Positions 17,924-26,312 of a stretch of 64,000 bases of DNA are shown here, piece after piece. Under the pieces are notes generated by a model. It was not told the origin of the DNA. It did no database searches and was given only the letters and a program-made list of their open reading frames with translations. The DNA comes from Roseivirga sp. (lineage in GTDB: Bacteria; Bacteroidota; Bacteroidia; Cytophagales; Cyclobacteriaceae), in assembly GCA_029262895.1 (NCBI GenBank), contig JAJCYM010000086.1:1-64000 (forward strand). The letters are read 5' to 3'. The first letter of the stretch is position 1. Every line of letters begins with the position of its first letter. A program made the translations under genes and the position numbers.

Positions 17924-18234
17924 TTGAATTTCACCGCGGTGCCATAGGCAAGAATCTCGGCTGTGCCTTGCATGATCATGGCGGTGGTGAGGCGTAAATT
18001 AATTACCGCATCAGCACCTAGCCTTTCAGCGTCCTTGTTGAGTCGGTACATGGCTTCTTCTCGTGACTGCGCCTGTAATTTGGTATACTCGTCAATTTCA
18101 CCTCCTACAAGGTTTTTAAGCCCCGCAAAGATGTCTCTTCCAACGTGTCTGGCCCGAACCGTACTACCCCTGGCGATTCCCAAAATTTCGCCTACCTCTT
18201 TTCCTGGAACAAAATCTGTGGTTGTTACAATCAT
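17920..18234 (-). CDS. YbjQ/UPF0145 family protein
   Basis: A 104-residue protein matching the YbjQ (UPF0145) family at usual full length: MIVTTTDFVPGKEVGEILGIARGSTVRARHVGRDI-type opening split over residues 1-34, then LKNLVGGEIDEYTKL and the ending GADAVINLRLTTA with AEILAYGTAVK. The fold is called a heavy-metal-binding domain, forms a pentamer in solved structures, and has no proven function. Its stop overlaps the start of a 46-residue membrane protein gene, suggesting a two-gene operon. Confidence 0.88.
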   Translation of the reverse strand: MIVTTTDFVPGKEVGEILGIARGSTVRARHVGRDIFAGLKNLVGGEIDEYTKLQAQSREEAMYRLNKDAERLGADAVINLRLTTAMIMQGTAEILAYGTAVKFK

Positions 18235-18375
18235 AGTTTTATAAGTCTTTACCCTGATAATTTACGAAAATAGCAACGCATGGTACATGGCTTACTGGGG
18301 AACGGTGTGATTGTTGCCTAATGGGTTATTTCTTTCAGCAATCATTCTTAAGCCCCTCTCTCCACACGATCCCCT

Positions 18376-18603
18376 GTCACCCCGCACTTGTCGCGGGGTC
18401 TTGAGATTCGTAACCGTTGCCGTCTCAAAAACCCGCAGTTACCCCACCTAAAGACCTACCTAACCGAAGGAGGTTGATTTTCACATCTGGCCACCCAGAA
18501 TGTGAGAAATAGAGCTTACAAGTAAACTGAGTAAAGTCATGGTGTTTTACGCAGGCCTTCGGTAGTAATCTTGCAGCAGATCCCGCAACAAGTGCGGGAT
18601 GAC
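18376..18603. pseudogene. GIY-YIG repeat unit A (decayed)
   Basis: A 228-bp unit bounded by palindromic ends: left CCCCGC/GCGGGG hairpin (18380-18398), right GATCCCGCAACAAGTGCGGG (from 18579). The ends are inverted copies of each other. The interior aligns with unit C, and more weakly with the 5' part of the intact GIY-YIG gene of unit B (e.g. GAATGTGAGAAATAGAGCTT against AATAATTTAGAAAGGAGAGT). It is read here as a nuclease gene with most of its coding sequence deleted. Confidence 0.55.
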
Positions 18604-18654
18604 TACCCAACTAATTAATGTTTAGGTAATTATTCGTCAATCCTTTGATCTCTA

Positions 18655-19041
18655 GCACTTGTTGCGGAGTCTTGAGTTTCGTAACTTCTCTTGTGCCTAA
18701 ATACCACAGATACTTCGTTTACATATTAACTAATTGGAGAAATTCAGTTTTCTACACTGGTGTCACGAATAATTTAGAAAGGAGAGTTTACCAGCACAGA
18801 GCAGGCATTAATGATGGTTTCACTAAAAAGTACAACTGCTATAAACTCATTTATTTTGAAGAACACAAAGATATCCGTGAGGCAATACATCGTGAAAAGC
18901 TGATAAAGAGGTATAAAAGAGACTGGAAGAAGAACCTAGTCGAATCTATCAACCCAGAATGGAAGGACTTAGCGCAGAACTGGTTTGATTGAAACCTTTG
19001 GTTTAGCCTCTGAGCAGATCCCGCAACAAGTGCGGGATGAC
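18655..19041 (+). mobile_element. GIY-YIG repeat unit B (intact nuclease gene and flanks)
   Basis: A 387-bp unit: a left end reduced to GCACTTGTTGCGGAGTC (18655-18671), an intact GIY-YIG gene, and a full right palindrome (19017-19041) identical in type to those of units A and C. The spacer before it (AATTATTC...) is shared with the neighbouring units. The structure suggests that the nuclease gene and its palindromic ends move or multiply as one element; this is inference from repeat structure. Confidence 0.55.
18693..18992 (+). CDS. GIY-YIG nuclease family protein
   Basis: About 99 residues from GTG 18693 (MPKYHRYFVYILTN). The core motif is present as FVY (8-10) and YTG (21-23), followed by NNLERRVYQH and HREKLIKRYKRDWK, and ending PEWKDLAQNWFD; this is the size of free-standing single-domain GIY-YIG proteins (UvrC N-terminal type). 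The same GTG-CCT start is kept in the neighbouring relic at 19377, which favours it over a TTG at 18645. The domain cuts or nicks DNA in known relatives. It is flanked by palindromic repeats that also bound three decayed copies. Confidence 0.85.
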   Translation: MPKYHRYFVYILTNWRNSVFYTGVTNNLERRVYQHRAGINDGFTKKYNCYKLIYFEEHKDIREAIHREKLIKRYKRDWKKNLVESINPEWKDLAQNWFD

Positions 19042-19071
19042 TATCGACTCTATCCATTATTCTTCAGCCCT

Positions 19072-19289
19072 GTCCCCCCGCACTTGTTGCGGGGTCATGA
19101 GCTTCGCAACCGCTGTTGTCCCAAAAACCTCAGTCACATCGCATGGTTAATTGGAGGAGTTTGGTTTTTATCTGGTCACCCACAATGTGAAAAACAGAAC
19201 TTACAAGTCTACTGAGTACAGTGATGGTACTTTAATAGAGACCTTTGGCGGTAATCTTACAGAAGATCCCGCAACAAGTGCGGGATGAC
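19072..19289. pseudogene. GIY-YIG repeat unit C (decayed)
   Basis: A 218-bp unit with intact palindromic ends (19072-19096 and 19265-19289), each CCCCGCACTTGTTGCGGGG-like. The interior keeps TTAATTGGAGGAGTTTGGTT and GGTCACCCACAATGTGAAAA, which align with CTAATTGGAGAAATTCAGTT and GTGTCACGAATAATTTAGAA of the intact gene in unit B. The frame is broken and the rest of the nuclease is missing. Confidence 0.6.
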
Positions 19290-19330
19290 CACCTGTTCAA
19301 TTAATATTTCAGCAATTATTCTTCAGCCCT

Positions 19331-19440
19331 GTCACCCCGCACTTGTTGCGGGGTCTTTAGCCTCGTAGCTTCTGTTGTGCCTAGAAACCACAGATACTTC
19401 GTTTACATATGAACTAATGGGAAAAATTCGACAATCATTC
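19331..19440 (+). pseudogene. GIY-YIG repeat unit D (5' fragment)
   Basis: A left palindrome (19331-19355) is followed by a 5' nuclease fragment: GTG at 19377 and ten codons reading MPRNHRYFVYI, then an in-frame TGA, then TNGKNSTI, after which similarity ends just before the SDR gene. It has no right palindrome. The near identity to the start of the intact gene shows recent common origin. Confidence 0.7.
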
Positions 19441-19453
19441 TTAATTTCACCAC

Positions 19454-20155
19454 ATGGACTTAAAAGGAAAAGTAGCGATAGTCACGGGTGTGAGTAAAGG
19501 CATTGGACTTGAGACAGTCAAATCCTTGTTGTCAGAGGGGATGACTGTTGTAGGCTGGGGTCGCACGGCTCCCAATTTGACCGATAGCGATTTTCACTTT
19601 ATTAAAACAGATGTATCTGATTGGGAGAATGTCCAGGCATCTTATAATGAAACTGTCAATCAATTTGGAAAGGCTTCGGTGCTTATCAATAATGCCGGAC
19701 TGGGCTATACCGGGTTGCTGCATGAAATGCCCATCGAAGAATGGCAAACCATGTTCAATACGAATGTAAACGGTGTTTATCATGGTGCTAAAGTGGCTAT
19801 TCCCGGAATGATTGAATTGGAAGAGGGACATATCGTAAATATTGCCTCAATAGCCGGAATCACTGGCATTGAAAATATGGCCGGCTATTGCGGGACTAAA
19901 TTTGCCGTTCGGGGCATTTCTCACGCACTATTCAAAGAAGTGCGCAACTACGGTATCAAGGTAAGCTGCATTTATCCGGGCTCTACCAATACCAATTTCT
20001 TTGATGAAATAGAGGGCTACAATGCCAATGAAAACATGATGCGTCCGGAAGATGTGGCGTCAAGTATAATTCATGTGCTGAAAACACACCCCAACTACCA
20101 CATTGTTGATGTTGAAATGAGGCCGCTTTGGCCAAAAGGAAGACCCAATAAATAG
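19454..20155 (+). CDS. SDR family NAD(P)-dependent oxidoreductase
   Basis: A 233-residue classical short-chain dehydrogenase. It has the cofactor motif TGVSKGIG (about 11-18), INNAG (near 78-82), the catalytic Ser in NIASIAGITG, and YCGTKFAV with the YxxxK pair. The substrate cannot be told. Its start lies 14 bp past a GIY-YIG relic, so its promoter region may have been remade by that element. It lies 23 bp upstream of gldA in the same direction and could be co-transcribed. Confidence 0.9.
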   Translation: MDLKGKVAIVTGVSKGIGLETVKSLLSEGMTVVGWGRTAPNLTDSDFHFIKTDVSDWENVQASYNETVNQFGKASVLINNAGLGYTGLLHEMPIEEWQTMFNTNVNGVYHGAKVAIPGMIELEEGHIVNIASIAGITGIENMAGYCGTKFAVRGISHALFKEVRNYGIKVSCIYPGSTNTNFFDEIEGYNANENMMRPEDVASSIIHVLKTHPNYHIVDVEMRPLWPKGRPNK

Positions 20156-20178
20156 GGATTAATCCCGTTACAGATTCA

Positions 20179-21111
20179 ATGTCCATCGAAGTCAACCAAC
20201 TCACCAAGGTTTATGGAAATCAAAAGGCAGTAAATGCCATCTCGTTTACTGTGCAGCCGGGTGAAATTTTGGGTTTTTTAGGCCCGAATGGGGCCGGAAA
20301 ATCAACCACCATGAAGATTGCCACTGGCTTCATTCCTCCTTCTGAAGGCGAAGTGAAAGTGGCTGGTTTTGATGTGGTCACAGAGTCCAAACAAGTGAGA
20401 AAGAATATTGGTTATTTGCCTGAGCACAATCCGCTCTATTTGGACATGTTTGTACACGAATACCTCCGTTTCATAGCCTCACTTCACAAGTTGAAAGGAA
20501 AGCACAAAATAGCTAGAGTGCAAGAAATGATTGAGCTTTGCGGGTTGACTCAGGAGCAGAACAAAAAGATAGGTTCGCTTTCTAAGGGGTATAGGCAAAG
20601 AGTAGGTCTTGCCCAGGCCTTAATACATGACCCGAAAGTGCTGATTTTGGATGAACCCACCACTGGCCTTGATCCAAATCAACTGGCAGAAATAAGAAAT
20701 CTGATCAAGCAAATCAGCAAAGACAAAACTGTAATTCTATCCACCCACATAATGCAAGAGGTCAAGGCCTTGTGCACACGTGTGGTGATCATCAGTCAGG
20801 GAGAAATTGTAGCAGATGATACGGTGGATAAATTAACTGTGAGTAGTGGGGGAAGCATCTTGAACGTGGAATTTCAGCAAGAGGTGCCTGAAGAAGAGTT
20901 GAGTCTCTTGTCAGGAATCGAGATAAAAGGTGGGGGAGGCAGACATTATCAACTTCGAAGTAAAAGTACGGGAGACTTAAGAGAGCATCTTTTTAAGTTT
21001 GCTGCAGAAAAGGGCTGGGTGATCCTTAGTATGCAACTCGAGGAAGACAGCCTGGAAGAAGTTTTCTATCAACTGACCAAACAGAAGCCTGATGTGGACG
21101 ATATATCTTAA
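20179..21111 (+). CDS. gldA: gliding motility ABC transporter ATP-binding protein GldA
   Basis: A 310-residue ABC ATPase with Walker A GPNGAGKST (35-43), signature LSKGYRQRVGLAQ and Walker B LILDEP (155-160) followed by TTGLDP. The C-terminal ~80 residues match the extension of ABC-2-type exporters. It is assigned as GldA because it overlaps by 20 bp a GldF-GldG fusion, its permease partner. The complex is needed for gliding in Flavobacterium johnsoniae according to published genetics; the transported substrate is unknown. Confidence 0.9.
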   Translation: MSIEVNQLTKVYGNQKAVNAISFTVQPGEILGFLGPNGAGKSTTMKIATGFIPPSEGEVKVAGFDVVTESKQVRKNIGYLPEHNPLYLDMFVHEYLRFIASLHKLKGKHKIARVQEMIELCGLTQEQNKKIGSLSKGYRQRVGLAQALIHDPKVLILDEPTTGLDPNQLAEIRNLIKQISKDKTVILSTHIMQEVKALCTRVVIISQGEIVADDTVDKLTVSSGGSILNVEFQQEVPEEELSLLSGIEIKGGGGRHYQLRSKSTGDLREHLFKFAAEKGWVILSMQLEEDSLEEVFYQLTKQKPDVDDIS

Positions 21112-23506
21112 AGAGATTCGTCAGTTTCTAAACTCCCTGATTGCTTACATCGTCATTGGGGTTTTTCTAACAGGCATTGGTTTGCTAATGTGGGTTTTCC
21201 CTGACACCAGCATCCTTAATTATGGTTATGCTGATATGGAAACCCTTTTCACACTGGGCCCTTTCGTCTATATGTTTTTGATTCCTGCTATCACCATGCG
21301 CATGTTGGCGGAAGAAAGGAAAACAGGAACAATCGAACTGTTGCTTACAAGGCCTTTATCTGACTTCCAGATCATTTTTGGTAAATACCTGGCGGCATTT
21401 ACGTTGGTGATTTTTTCGCTGCTGCCAACACTTATTTATTTCTATTCGGTTTATCAATTGGGTAACCCTGCGGGAAACCTGGATATCCCGGGTATCACGG
21501 GGTCCTATATAGGCTTGGCACTTCTGGGAGGCGTATTTACGGCAATAGGCATATTGGCCACTTCCTTAAGCGAAAACCAGATTGTGGCGTTCATCGTAGC
21601 CGTTTTTCTGTGTTTTGTGCTTTACAGCGGATTAGGTTCTCTGAGTCAAATGTTCTCAGGAAACATGGCAATCTATATCGAAGAATTAGGCATTGCTTAT
21701 CACTATGATGCATTGAGCAGGGGACTTGTAGACTCCAGAAACCTCGTTTTCTTCCTGAGCACCATCACCTTTATGCTCATATTGGCCTGGCTGAGAATGG
21801 GATCAAGAAAGATGTCACTCAAATCAAGTAGCATAAAGTTGATGCGCAATTTTGCAATTGCCTTGGTTTTAATGCTTGCTGCCAACGCTATTTCGGCCAA
21901 TTACTTTTTTCGACTTGATCTTACTGAAGAAAGGAGATATTCGATTACTGATGCTACCAAAGACTTGTTGAAATCTTTAGAAGAACCAATGCATGTTGAG
22001 GTGTGGATTGCGGGTGATCTAAATGCAGGTTTTACCAGGCTTCAAAAATCGATTCTGGAGACTATCGAAGAATTCAATGTATATAGTCGATTCCCGATCA
22101 CCTACGCCTTGTTTGATCCAACTGAGGGCGAAAGTCAGTCTGTTAGAAATGCTAACTACACCGCCTTAACGGATCGGGGATACGAGCCAACGGTGATTTT
22201 TGATAATGAGAATGGTAATCAGGTTAGGAAGACAATTTTTCCATACGCCATAATCAGAAATAGCCAGCAGGGGACCAGTACCCTTATGCTAAAAGGTACA
22301 CGAGGTGCTAGTGCTGAAGAACGATTAAATCAATCTATTGAAGGCGTTGAATTCGAATTGGCTACAGGAATAAAGCGAATGACTAATATCAACAGAAAAA
22401 GTGTTGGATTGGTTAAAGGGCATGGAGAGCTGGATTCACTGAACTTGGCAGGGTTTGCGGCTGCAATTCAAGAATTTTATGCTTTGACACGACTAGACCT
22501 AGATCGCCCGGTAAGCACGGAAGCCTTTAATGTCTTGTTAATAGTAAAACCTAGAGAGGCCTTTTCAAAGATTGAGAAATATAACTTGGACCAGTACATA
22601 ATGAATGGTGGCAAGGCTATTTTTATGATTGATGCCTTGAGTGTTAACCCAAGTGCGGCATCTGGGGATGGTACTCTGGCACTGCCAATTGACCTGGATT
22701 TGACGGATTTACTTTTCAGGTATGGGATCAGGCTCAATACAAACTTTGTCCAGGATCTTAATATTCTGGGAAGGTATGGGGTAGTGGCTGATAATTCGGG
22801 CACCATTGTTAACCTCCCCTGGCTATTCTACGCTGGGATCAATAGCTTTAGCGATCATCCCATTACCCGAAATCTTGATGCTGTTTACCTTAGATTTTTC
22901 AGTACAATTGACACAGTCAAAGCATCGGGGATAAGAAAGACTCCGTTGATGTTTACTTCTCCATTGACCAAGGTGATTGCCCCTCCGGTACGTGTGGCAT
23001 TTGAAGACATGGTGGCTGAACCAGACCCTAGTAGTTTTAATGAAGGTGTTTTACCGGTTACCTATCTGCTTGAGGGGGAGTTTACTTCACTTTTCAAAAA
23101 TAGAATTTTGCCTGAGGGAGCTGATAATAGTGGTTTCAAAGCCGATGGTGTTACCACTAAAATCATTGTGGCGTCTGATGGCGACCTGATTAGAAATGAA
23201 ATCAACCCTAGGAACGGAGGGCCGTACGACTTAGGGTTTAACCCTTATGCAGATCAGGGTGAACAGATTACCTATGCCAACAAGGAGTTTATCCTGAACG
23301 CCATTGCCTACCTGACAGATGAGAACGGATTGATCTCGGCACGTTCCAAGGAAATAAAGATTCGCCCATTGAATCGGCTGAAAGTGCAAGAAGAGAGAGC
23401 CAAATGGCAACTGATTAACCTGGGATTGCCACTATTGGCTCTTATTCTCTTTGGTATGGTGAGGCATTGGATGCGCTTAAGAAAGTACACCAAGTTTGGG
23501 TCTTAG
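21092..23506 (+). CDS. fused GldF (ABC-2 permease) - GldG (auxiliary) gliding protein
   Basis: An 804-residue protein. Residues 1-240 are GldF-like: six membrane spans, with MLAEERKTGTIELLLTRPLS as in ABC-2 permeases. After a short linker near 242-250 (RKMSLKSSSIK) comes GldG: an N-terminal span (about 251-270), ANYFFRLDLTEERRYSITDA, a large periplasmic region with the GldG/DUF7088-like and DUF4350-like parts, and a last span near 778-797. In flavobacteria gldF and gldG are separate genes. The single frame has no sign of a sequencing join. Its 3' end overlaps the convergent rhodanese gene by four bases. Confidence 0.88.
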   Translation: MWTIYLKEIRQFLNSLIAYIVIGVFLTGIGLLMWVFPDTSILNYGYADMETLFTLGPFVYMFLIPAITMRMLAEERKTGTIELLLTRPLSDFQIIFGKYLAAFTLVIFSLLPTLIYFYSVYQLGNPAGNLDIPGITGSYIGLALLGGVFTAIGILATSLSENQIVAFIVAVFLCFVLYSGLGSLSQMFSGNMAIYIEELGIAYHYDALSRGLVDSRNLVFFLSTITFMLILAWLRMGSRKMSLKSSSIKLMRNFAIALVLMLAANAISANYFFRLDLTEERRYSITDATKDLLKSLEEPMHVEVWIAGDLNAGFTRLQKSILETIEEFNVYSRFPITYALFDPTEGESQSVRNANYTALTDRGYEPTVIFDNENGNQVRKTIFPYAIIRNSQQGTSTLMLKGTRGASAEERLNQSIEGVEFELATGIKRMTNINRKSVGLVKGHGELDSLNLAGFAAAIQEFYALTRLDLDRPVSTEAFNVLLIVKPREAFSKIEKYNLDQYIMNGGKAIFMIDALSVNPSAASGDGTLALPIDLDLTDLLFRYGIRLNTNFVQDLNILGRYGVVADNSGTIVNLPWLFYAGINSFSDHPITRNLDAVYLRFFSTIDTVKASGIRKTPLMFTSPLTKVIAPPVRVAFEDMVAEPDPSSFNEGVLPVTYLLEGEFTSLFKNRILPEGADNSGFKADGVTTKIIVASDGDLIRNEINPRNGGPYDLGFNPYADQGEQITYANKEFILNAIAYLTDENGLISARSKEIKIRPLNRLKVQEERAKWQLINLGLPLLALILFGMVRHWMRLRKYTKFGS

Positions 23507-23820
23507 TACTTCGCCAGGGTCGGGTCAATTTCATCAGCATAGGCCAGGATACCACCTTTAAGATTATACAGGTTGTCGTAGCCGTGATTTTGCTCAAGCC
23601 ATTGAATGACATTGCCGCTACGTGCTCCACTTCTACAGTGCACTATTACTTGCTTGTCCTTTGAGAATTTTTCAACATTGTCAGGAACTGTATTCATGGG
23701 AATCAACTCCGCACCGATTTCACAGATTTCAACTTCATTCGTTTCACGAACATCAATCAATTGAAAATCTGCTCCAGAATTTTTCAGCTCCGCAAGCTCT
23801 TTGACTGTAATTTCTTTCAT
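23503..23820 (-). CDS. rhodanese-like domain protein
   Basis: A 105-residue single-domain sulfurtransferase-like protein. The active loop is HCRSGARS with Cys62 as the persulfide-forming residue; LIDVRETNEVEICEI is the usual second motif. Small stand-alone rhodaneses move sulfane sulfur or serve in thiol chemistry; the acceptor is unknown. The gene lies 1 bp after a small minus-strand frame (23822-24028) and may share its transcript. Confidence 0.92.
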   Translation of the reverse strand: MKEITVKELAELKNSGADFQLIDVRETNEVEICEIGAELIPMNTVPDNVEKFSKDKQVIVHCRSGARSGNVIQWLEQNHGYDNLYNLKGGILAYADEIDPTLAKY

Positions 23821-23821
23821 A

Positions 23822-24028
23822 TTAATCTTCTTTATCCCCTGTTAGCAGGCCGGAAGTAAGTTGGTTTAATTTCTTGAATTTAGTTTGAAAGTCGCCCGTT
23901 AATTTACAGCTAATCCTTTTGAGATTCTCCATTAAGTGGTCTATTTCAGAGGGAATTGGGTTCTCGAGAATGTCACCAAGCCTTTTGCCCAGGGTTAGGG
24001 ACAGGTTAATAGTAAAGATTTGAGCCAA
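23822..24028 (-). CDS. hypothetical 68-residue protein
   Basis: A minus-strand frame starting at TTG 24028 and ending 1 bp before the rhodanese start. The product is mixed polar and hydrophobic with no signal or clear span (SEIDHLMENLKRISCKL is likely helical). The tight spacing to a real gene is the main support; codon use and the rare start do not decide it. No family recognised. Confidence 0.35.
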   Translation of the reverse strand: MAQIFTINLSLTLGKRLGDILENPIPSEIDHLMENLKRISCKLTGDFQTKFKKLNQLTSGLLTGDKED

Positions 24029-24165
24029 AATGCATTGGAAACTTATGATTAGAGTCTTTTGCTCCCTTGCATTAAGTGCCCTCTAATAAGCAAGCTTTTA
24101 ATTCTGTTTAAGGATTTTATTTTTAACTTTATGCGCTTAATAAAAGACCGTAAAATCCAATCTAT

Positions 24166-25287
24166 ATGAAGTTTATAGTATCCTCAGCTGAACTTTTAAA
24201 GCGCCTCTCAAATATTAATGGCGTTATCACAACTAACCCGGTTGTTCCAATCCTCGAAAACTTTTTATTTGAAATCAATGATGGCTTATTAACGATCACT
24301 GCATCTGACTTACAGACCTCGATGATCACCGAAATTGATGTGGAGGCTAAAGAGGATGGAAGCATAGCTGTTCCAGCCAGAATTTTGATGGATACCCTTA
24401 AGAATTTACCAGAGCAGCCCGTTACGTTTTCTATAGACGCGGAAACATATAGCGTGGAGATCAGTTCTGACAACGGACATTATAAATTGGCTGGAGAGAA
24501 TGCAACTGACTTTCCAAAGGTACCTGCCGTTGCTGATGCTTACAGTGTAGATATGTCAACCGACATGTTGAGTAGCGCTATTAATAATACAATTTTTGCC
24601 ACTAGCAATGACGAACTTAGGCCTGCCATGACGGGTGTCTTCGTTAAGTTGGATGAGACCAACACTACTTTCGTGGCTACCGATGGCCATCGCTTGGTCA
24701 GGCATAGAAGGGTAGATGTGGCATCAGATACAGGAATGTCCATCATTATCCCTCGCAAGGCGCTTAACCTATTGAAATCTACCCTGCCTGCTGAGAATGT
24801 AAATGTGGTGGTAGAATACAATGCGTCTAATGCCTATTTTCACTTCAATAACATCAGGATGATTTGTCGATTAATTGACGAGAGGTTTCCTGATTATGAA
24901 AATGTGATTCCGACTGAGAATCCTATTGAAATGCGAATCGACCGAAACGAGTTTCTTGGATCATTGAAGAGGATTTCGATTTACGCGAATAAAACTACTC
25001 ATCAGGTGAGGCTGAAAATTACCGGCAGTGAGCTTGTAATTTCTGCTGAAGACCTTGACTTCTCGAACGAAGCTAACGAGCGACTGGCCTGTGAGCATGA
25101 CGGAGAGGATATTGAAATCGGGTTTAACGCCAAATTCTTGGTAGAAATGTTAAATAATCTTCAAGCCAAAGAAGTTGTTTTGCAGATGTCGGCTCCGAAC
25201 AGGGCTGGCTTGATTATCCCAGGCGAACAAGATGAAAATGAGGATATTCTGACGCTGGTAATGCCGGTGATGTTAAATAACTACTAA
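24166..25287 (+). CDS. dnaN: DNA polymerase III subunit beta (sliding clamp)
   Basis: A 373-residue beta clamp made of three repeats of the clamp fold. It begins MKFIVSSAELLKRLSNINGV and has the ATDGHRLVRH motif in the second domain and a C-terminal NRAGLIIPGEQDENEDILTLVMPVML, as in Bacteroidota DnaN. It loads on DNA by the clamp loader and tethers polymerases. It stands alone, away from dnaA, which is common in this phylum. Confidence 0.97.
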   Translation: MKFIVSSAELLKRLSNINGVITTNPVVPILENFLFEINDGLLTITASDLQTSMITEIDVEAKEDGSIAVPARILMDTLKNLPEQPVTFSIDAETYSVEISSDNGHYKLAGENATDFPKVPAVADAYSVDMSTDMLSSAINNTIFATSNDELRPAMTGVFVKLDETNTTFVATDGHRLVRHRRVDVASDTGMSIIIPRKALNLLKSTLPAENVNVVVEYNASNAYFHFNNIRMICRLIDERFPDYENVIPTENPIEMRIDRNEFLGSLKRISIYANKTTHQVRLKITGSELVISAEDLDFSNEANERLACEHDGEDIEIGFNAKFLVEMLNNLQAKEVVLQMSAPNRAGLIIPGEQDENEDILTLVMPVMLNNY

Positions 25288-25540
25288 GAACCAATTATTA
25301 TGAACCCTGCGAGAACTGCGAAGAGGTCTTTGCGGATTGAACAGAGTAATGTGCGAGGTTCGCGACCACACCCAAAAAATTCTGGAGAATAGGACCTTAA
25401 CGGACGTCTTAAGGAAGCATTAGAATCTTTTTGACTTCATTACCATATGCAAAAAGAAGGATAAATATCTTTTTCGTTTAATGCTCATAAATACCCGGGG
25501 CGGGCTCTAAAGAGTGTGGCCTTCATCTGAAGATCCAGGC

Positions 25541-26230
25541 TCAGTCATCATCGTGGCCCAGCTTTTCCTCTACAATGGCATCAATATCAACGGCTTTTTG
25601 ATAAGCCGATTCAAAGAGTGTATTGAGGTCTATTTCATTGGAAAGCAAATTGACGACTAGGTTCTTGAATTCTACGCTCTTGATTTTATTAAGTGTAAGG
25701 ATTTTTTCTTCCCCGAAATCGACTTCTGAAACCAGGAACTCTCCATAGTATTTTTCCTTCATTCTCACATAGTCAGTGACTAGTTCCCTAAGCTCTATAT
25801 AGTAATTCTTAAGAGAGATTAATTCGTTTTTTAAATCGGTGTTTTTATCGTTGTAATTTGTGTTGAGGTAGAAATTCAATCCCTCATATTGGATTCTGGG
25901 TCGGTGTGTTTGGTTAATGTCAAAGAGGTAATGTGAAATGCTATCATCCTCTAAATTTCCTCCAGAGAACAGAATTCGAGCTAGTTGTCTGGTGTCATCT
26001 TCCAGTCGAAGTCTATCTTCTATAAGAGATTTGAACTCTGCAATATTTGACTCGTTTTCGGTATGGAGCTTGTCAATTGCCGCGATTTCAAGTCTATTGT
26101 CTTTTTGATTTTCATAGAAAATGTTCAATTGATAGGCCACAGTGATACCAAAAATCACAATAAAAATCTCCATGACGTAAGTCAGAAAATTGTTCTTCTT
26201 TAATCTGCGAGAAGTCCCGAATTTGACCAT
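25541..26230 (-). CDS. single-span membrane protein, DUF6090-like (paralogue 1)
   Basis: A 229-residue protein with one N-terminal span at about 15-33 (FLTYVMEIFIVIFGITVAYQLN) and a predicted mainly helical remainder. The segment EIFIVIFGITVAYQLN resembles the N-terminal signature of DUF6090 proteins (EIxLVxIGILIALQIN-type), recalled from memory. Two paralogues of the same length lie upstream at 27050 and 27748. Shared pattern: NFYLNTNYNDKNTDLKNELISLK. The product is likely exposed on one face of the inner membrane. Function unknown. Confidence 0.75.
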   Translation of the reverse strand: MVKFGTSRRLKKNNFLTYVMEIFIVIFGITVAYQLNIFYENQKDNRLEIAAIDKLHTENESNIAEFKSLIEDRLRLEDDTRQLARILFSGGNLEDDSISHYLFDINQTHRPRIQYEGLNFYLNTNYNDKNTDLKNELISLKNYYIELRELVTDYVRMKEKYYGEFLVSEVDFGEEKILTLNKIKSVEFKNLVVNLLSNEIDLNTLFESAYQKAVDIDAIVEEKLGHDDD

Positions 26231-26312
26231 TGAATAAAATTACTAAAGGGGAAATTAATAATCCCTGAGTTAAACCTTTAGAATAAAGAGCAAAATATGT
26301 TTGAATGGCTGC

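Noticed and set aside
18425-18610. 61-codon minus-strand open frame ending in the repeat palindrome
   Set aside because: Lies in decayed GIY-YIG unit A; the reading (SHPALVAGSA) is just the translated palindrome and recurs at 18851-19057.
18380-19355. Possible CRISPR array because of repeated CCCCGCACTTGTTGCGGGG
   Set aside because: Copies are unevenly spaced (about 40 to 350 bp), in both orientations, and bound GIY-YIG sequences; no cas gene is present.
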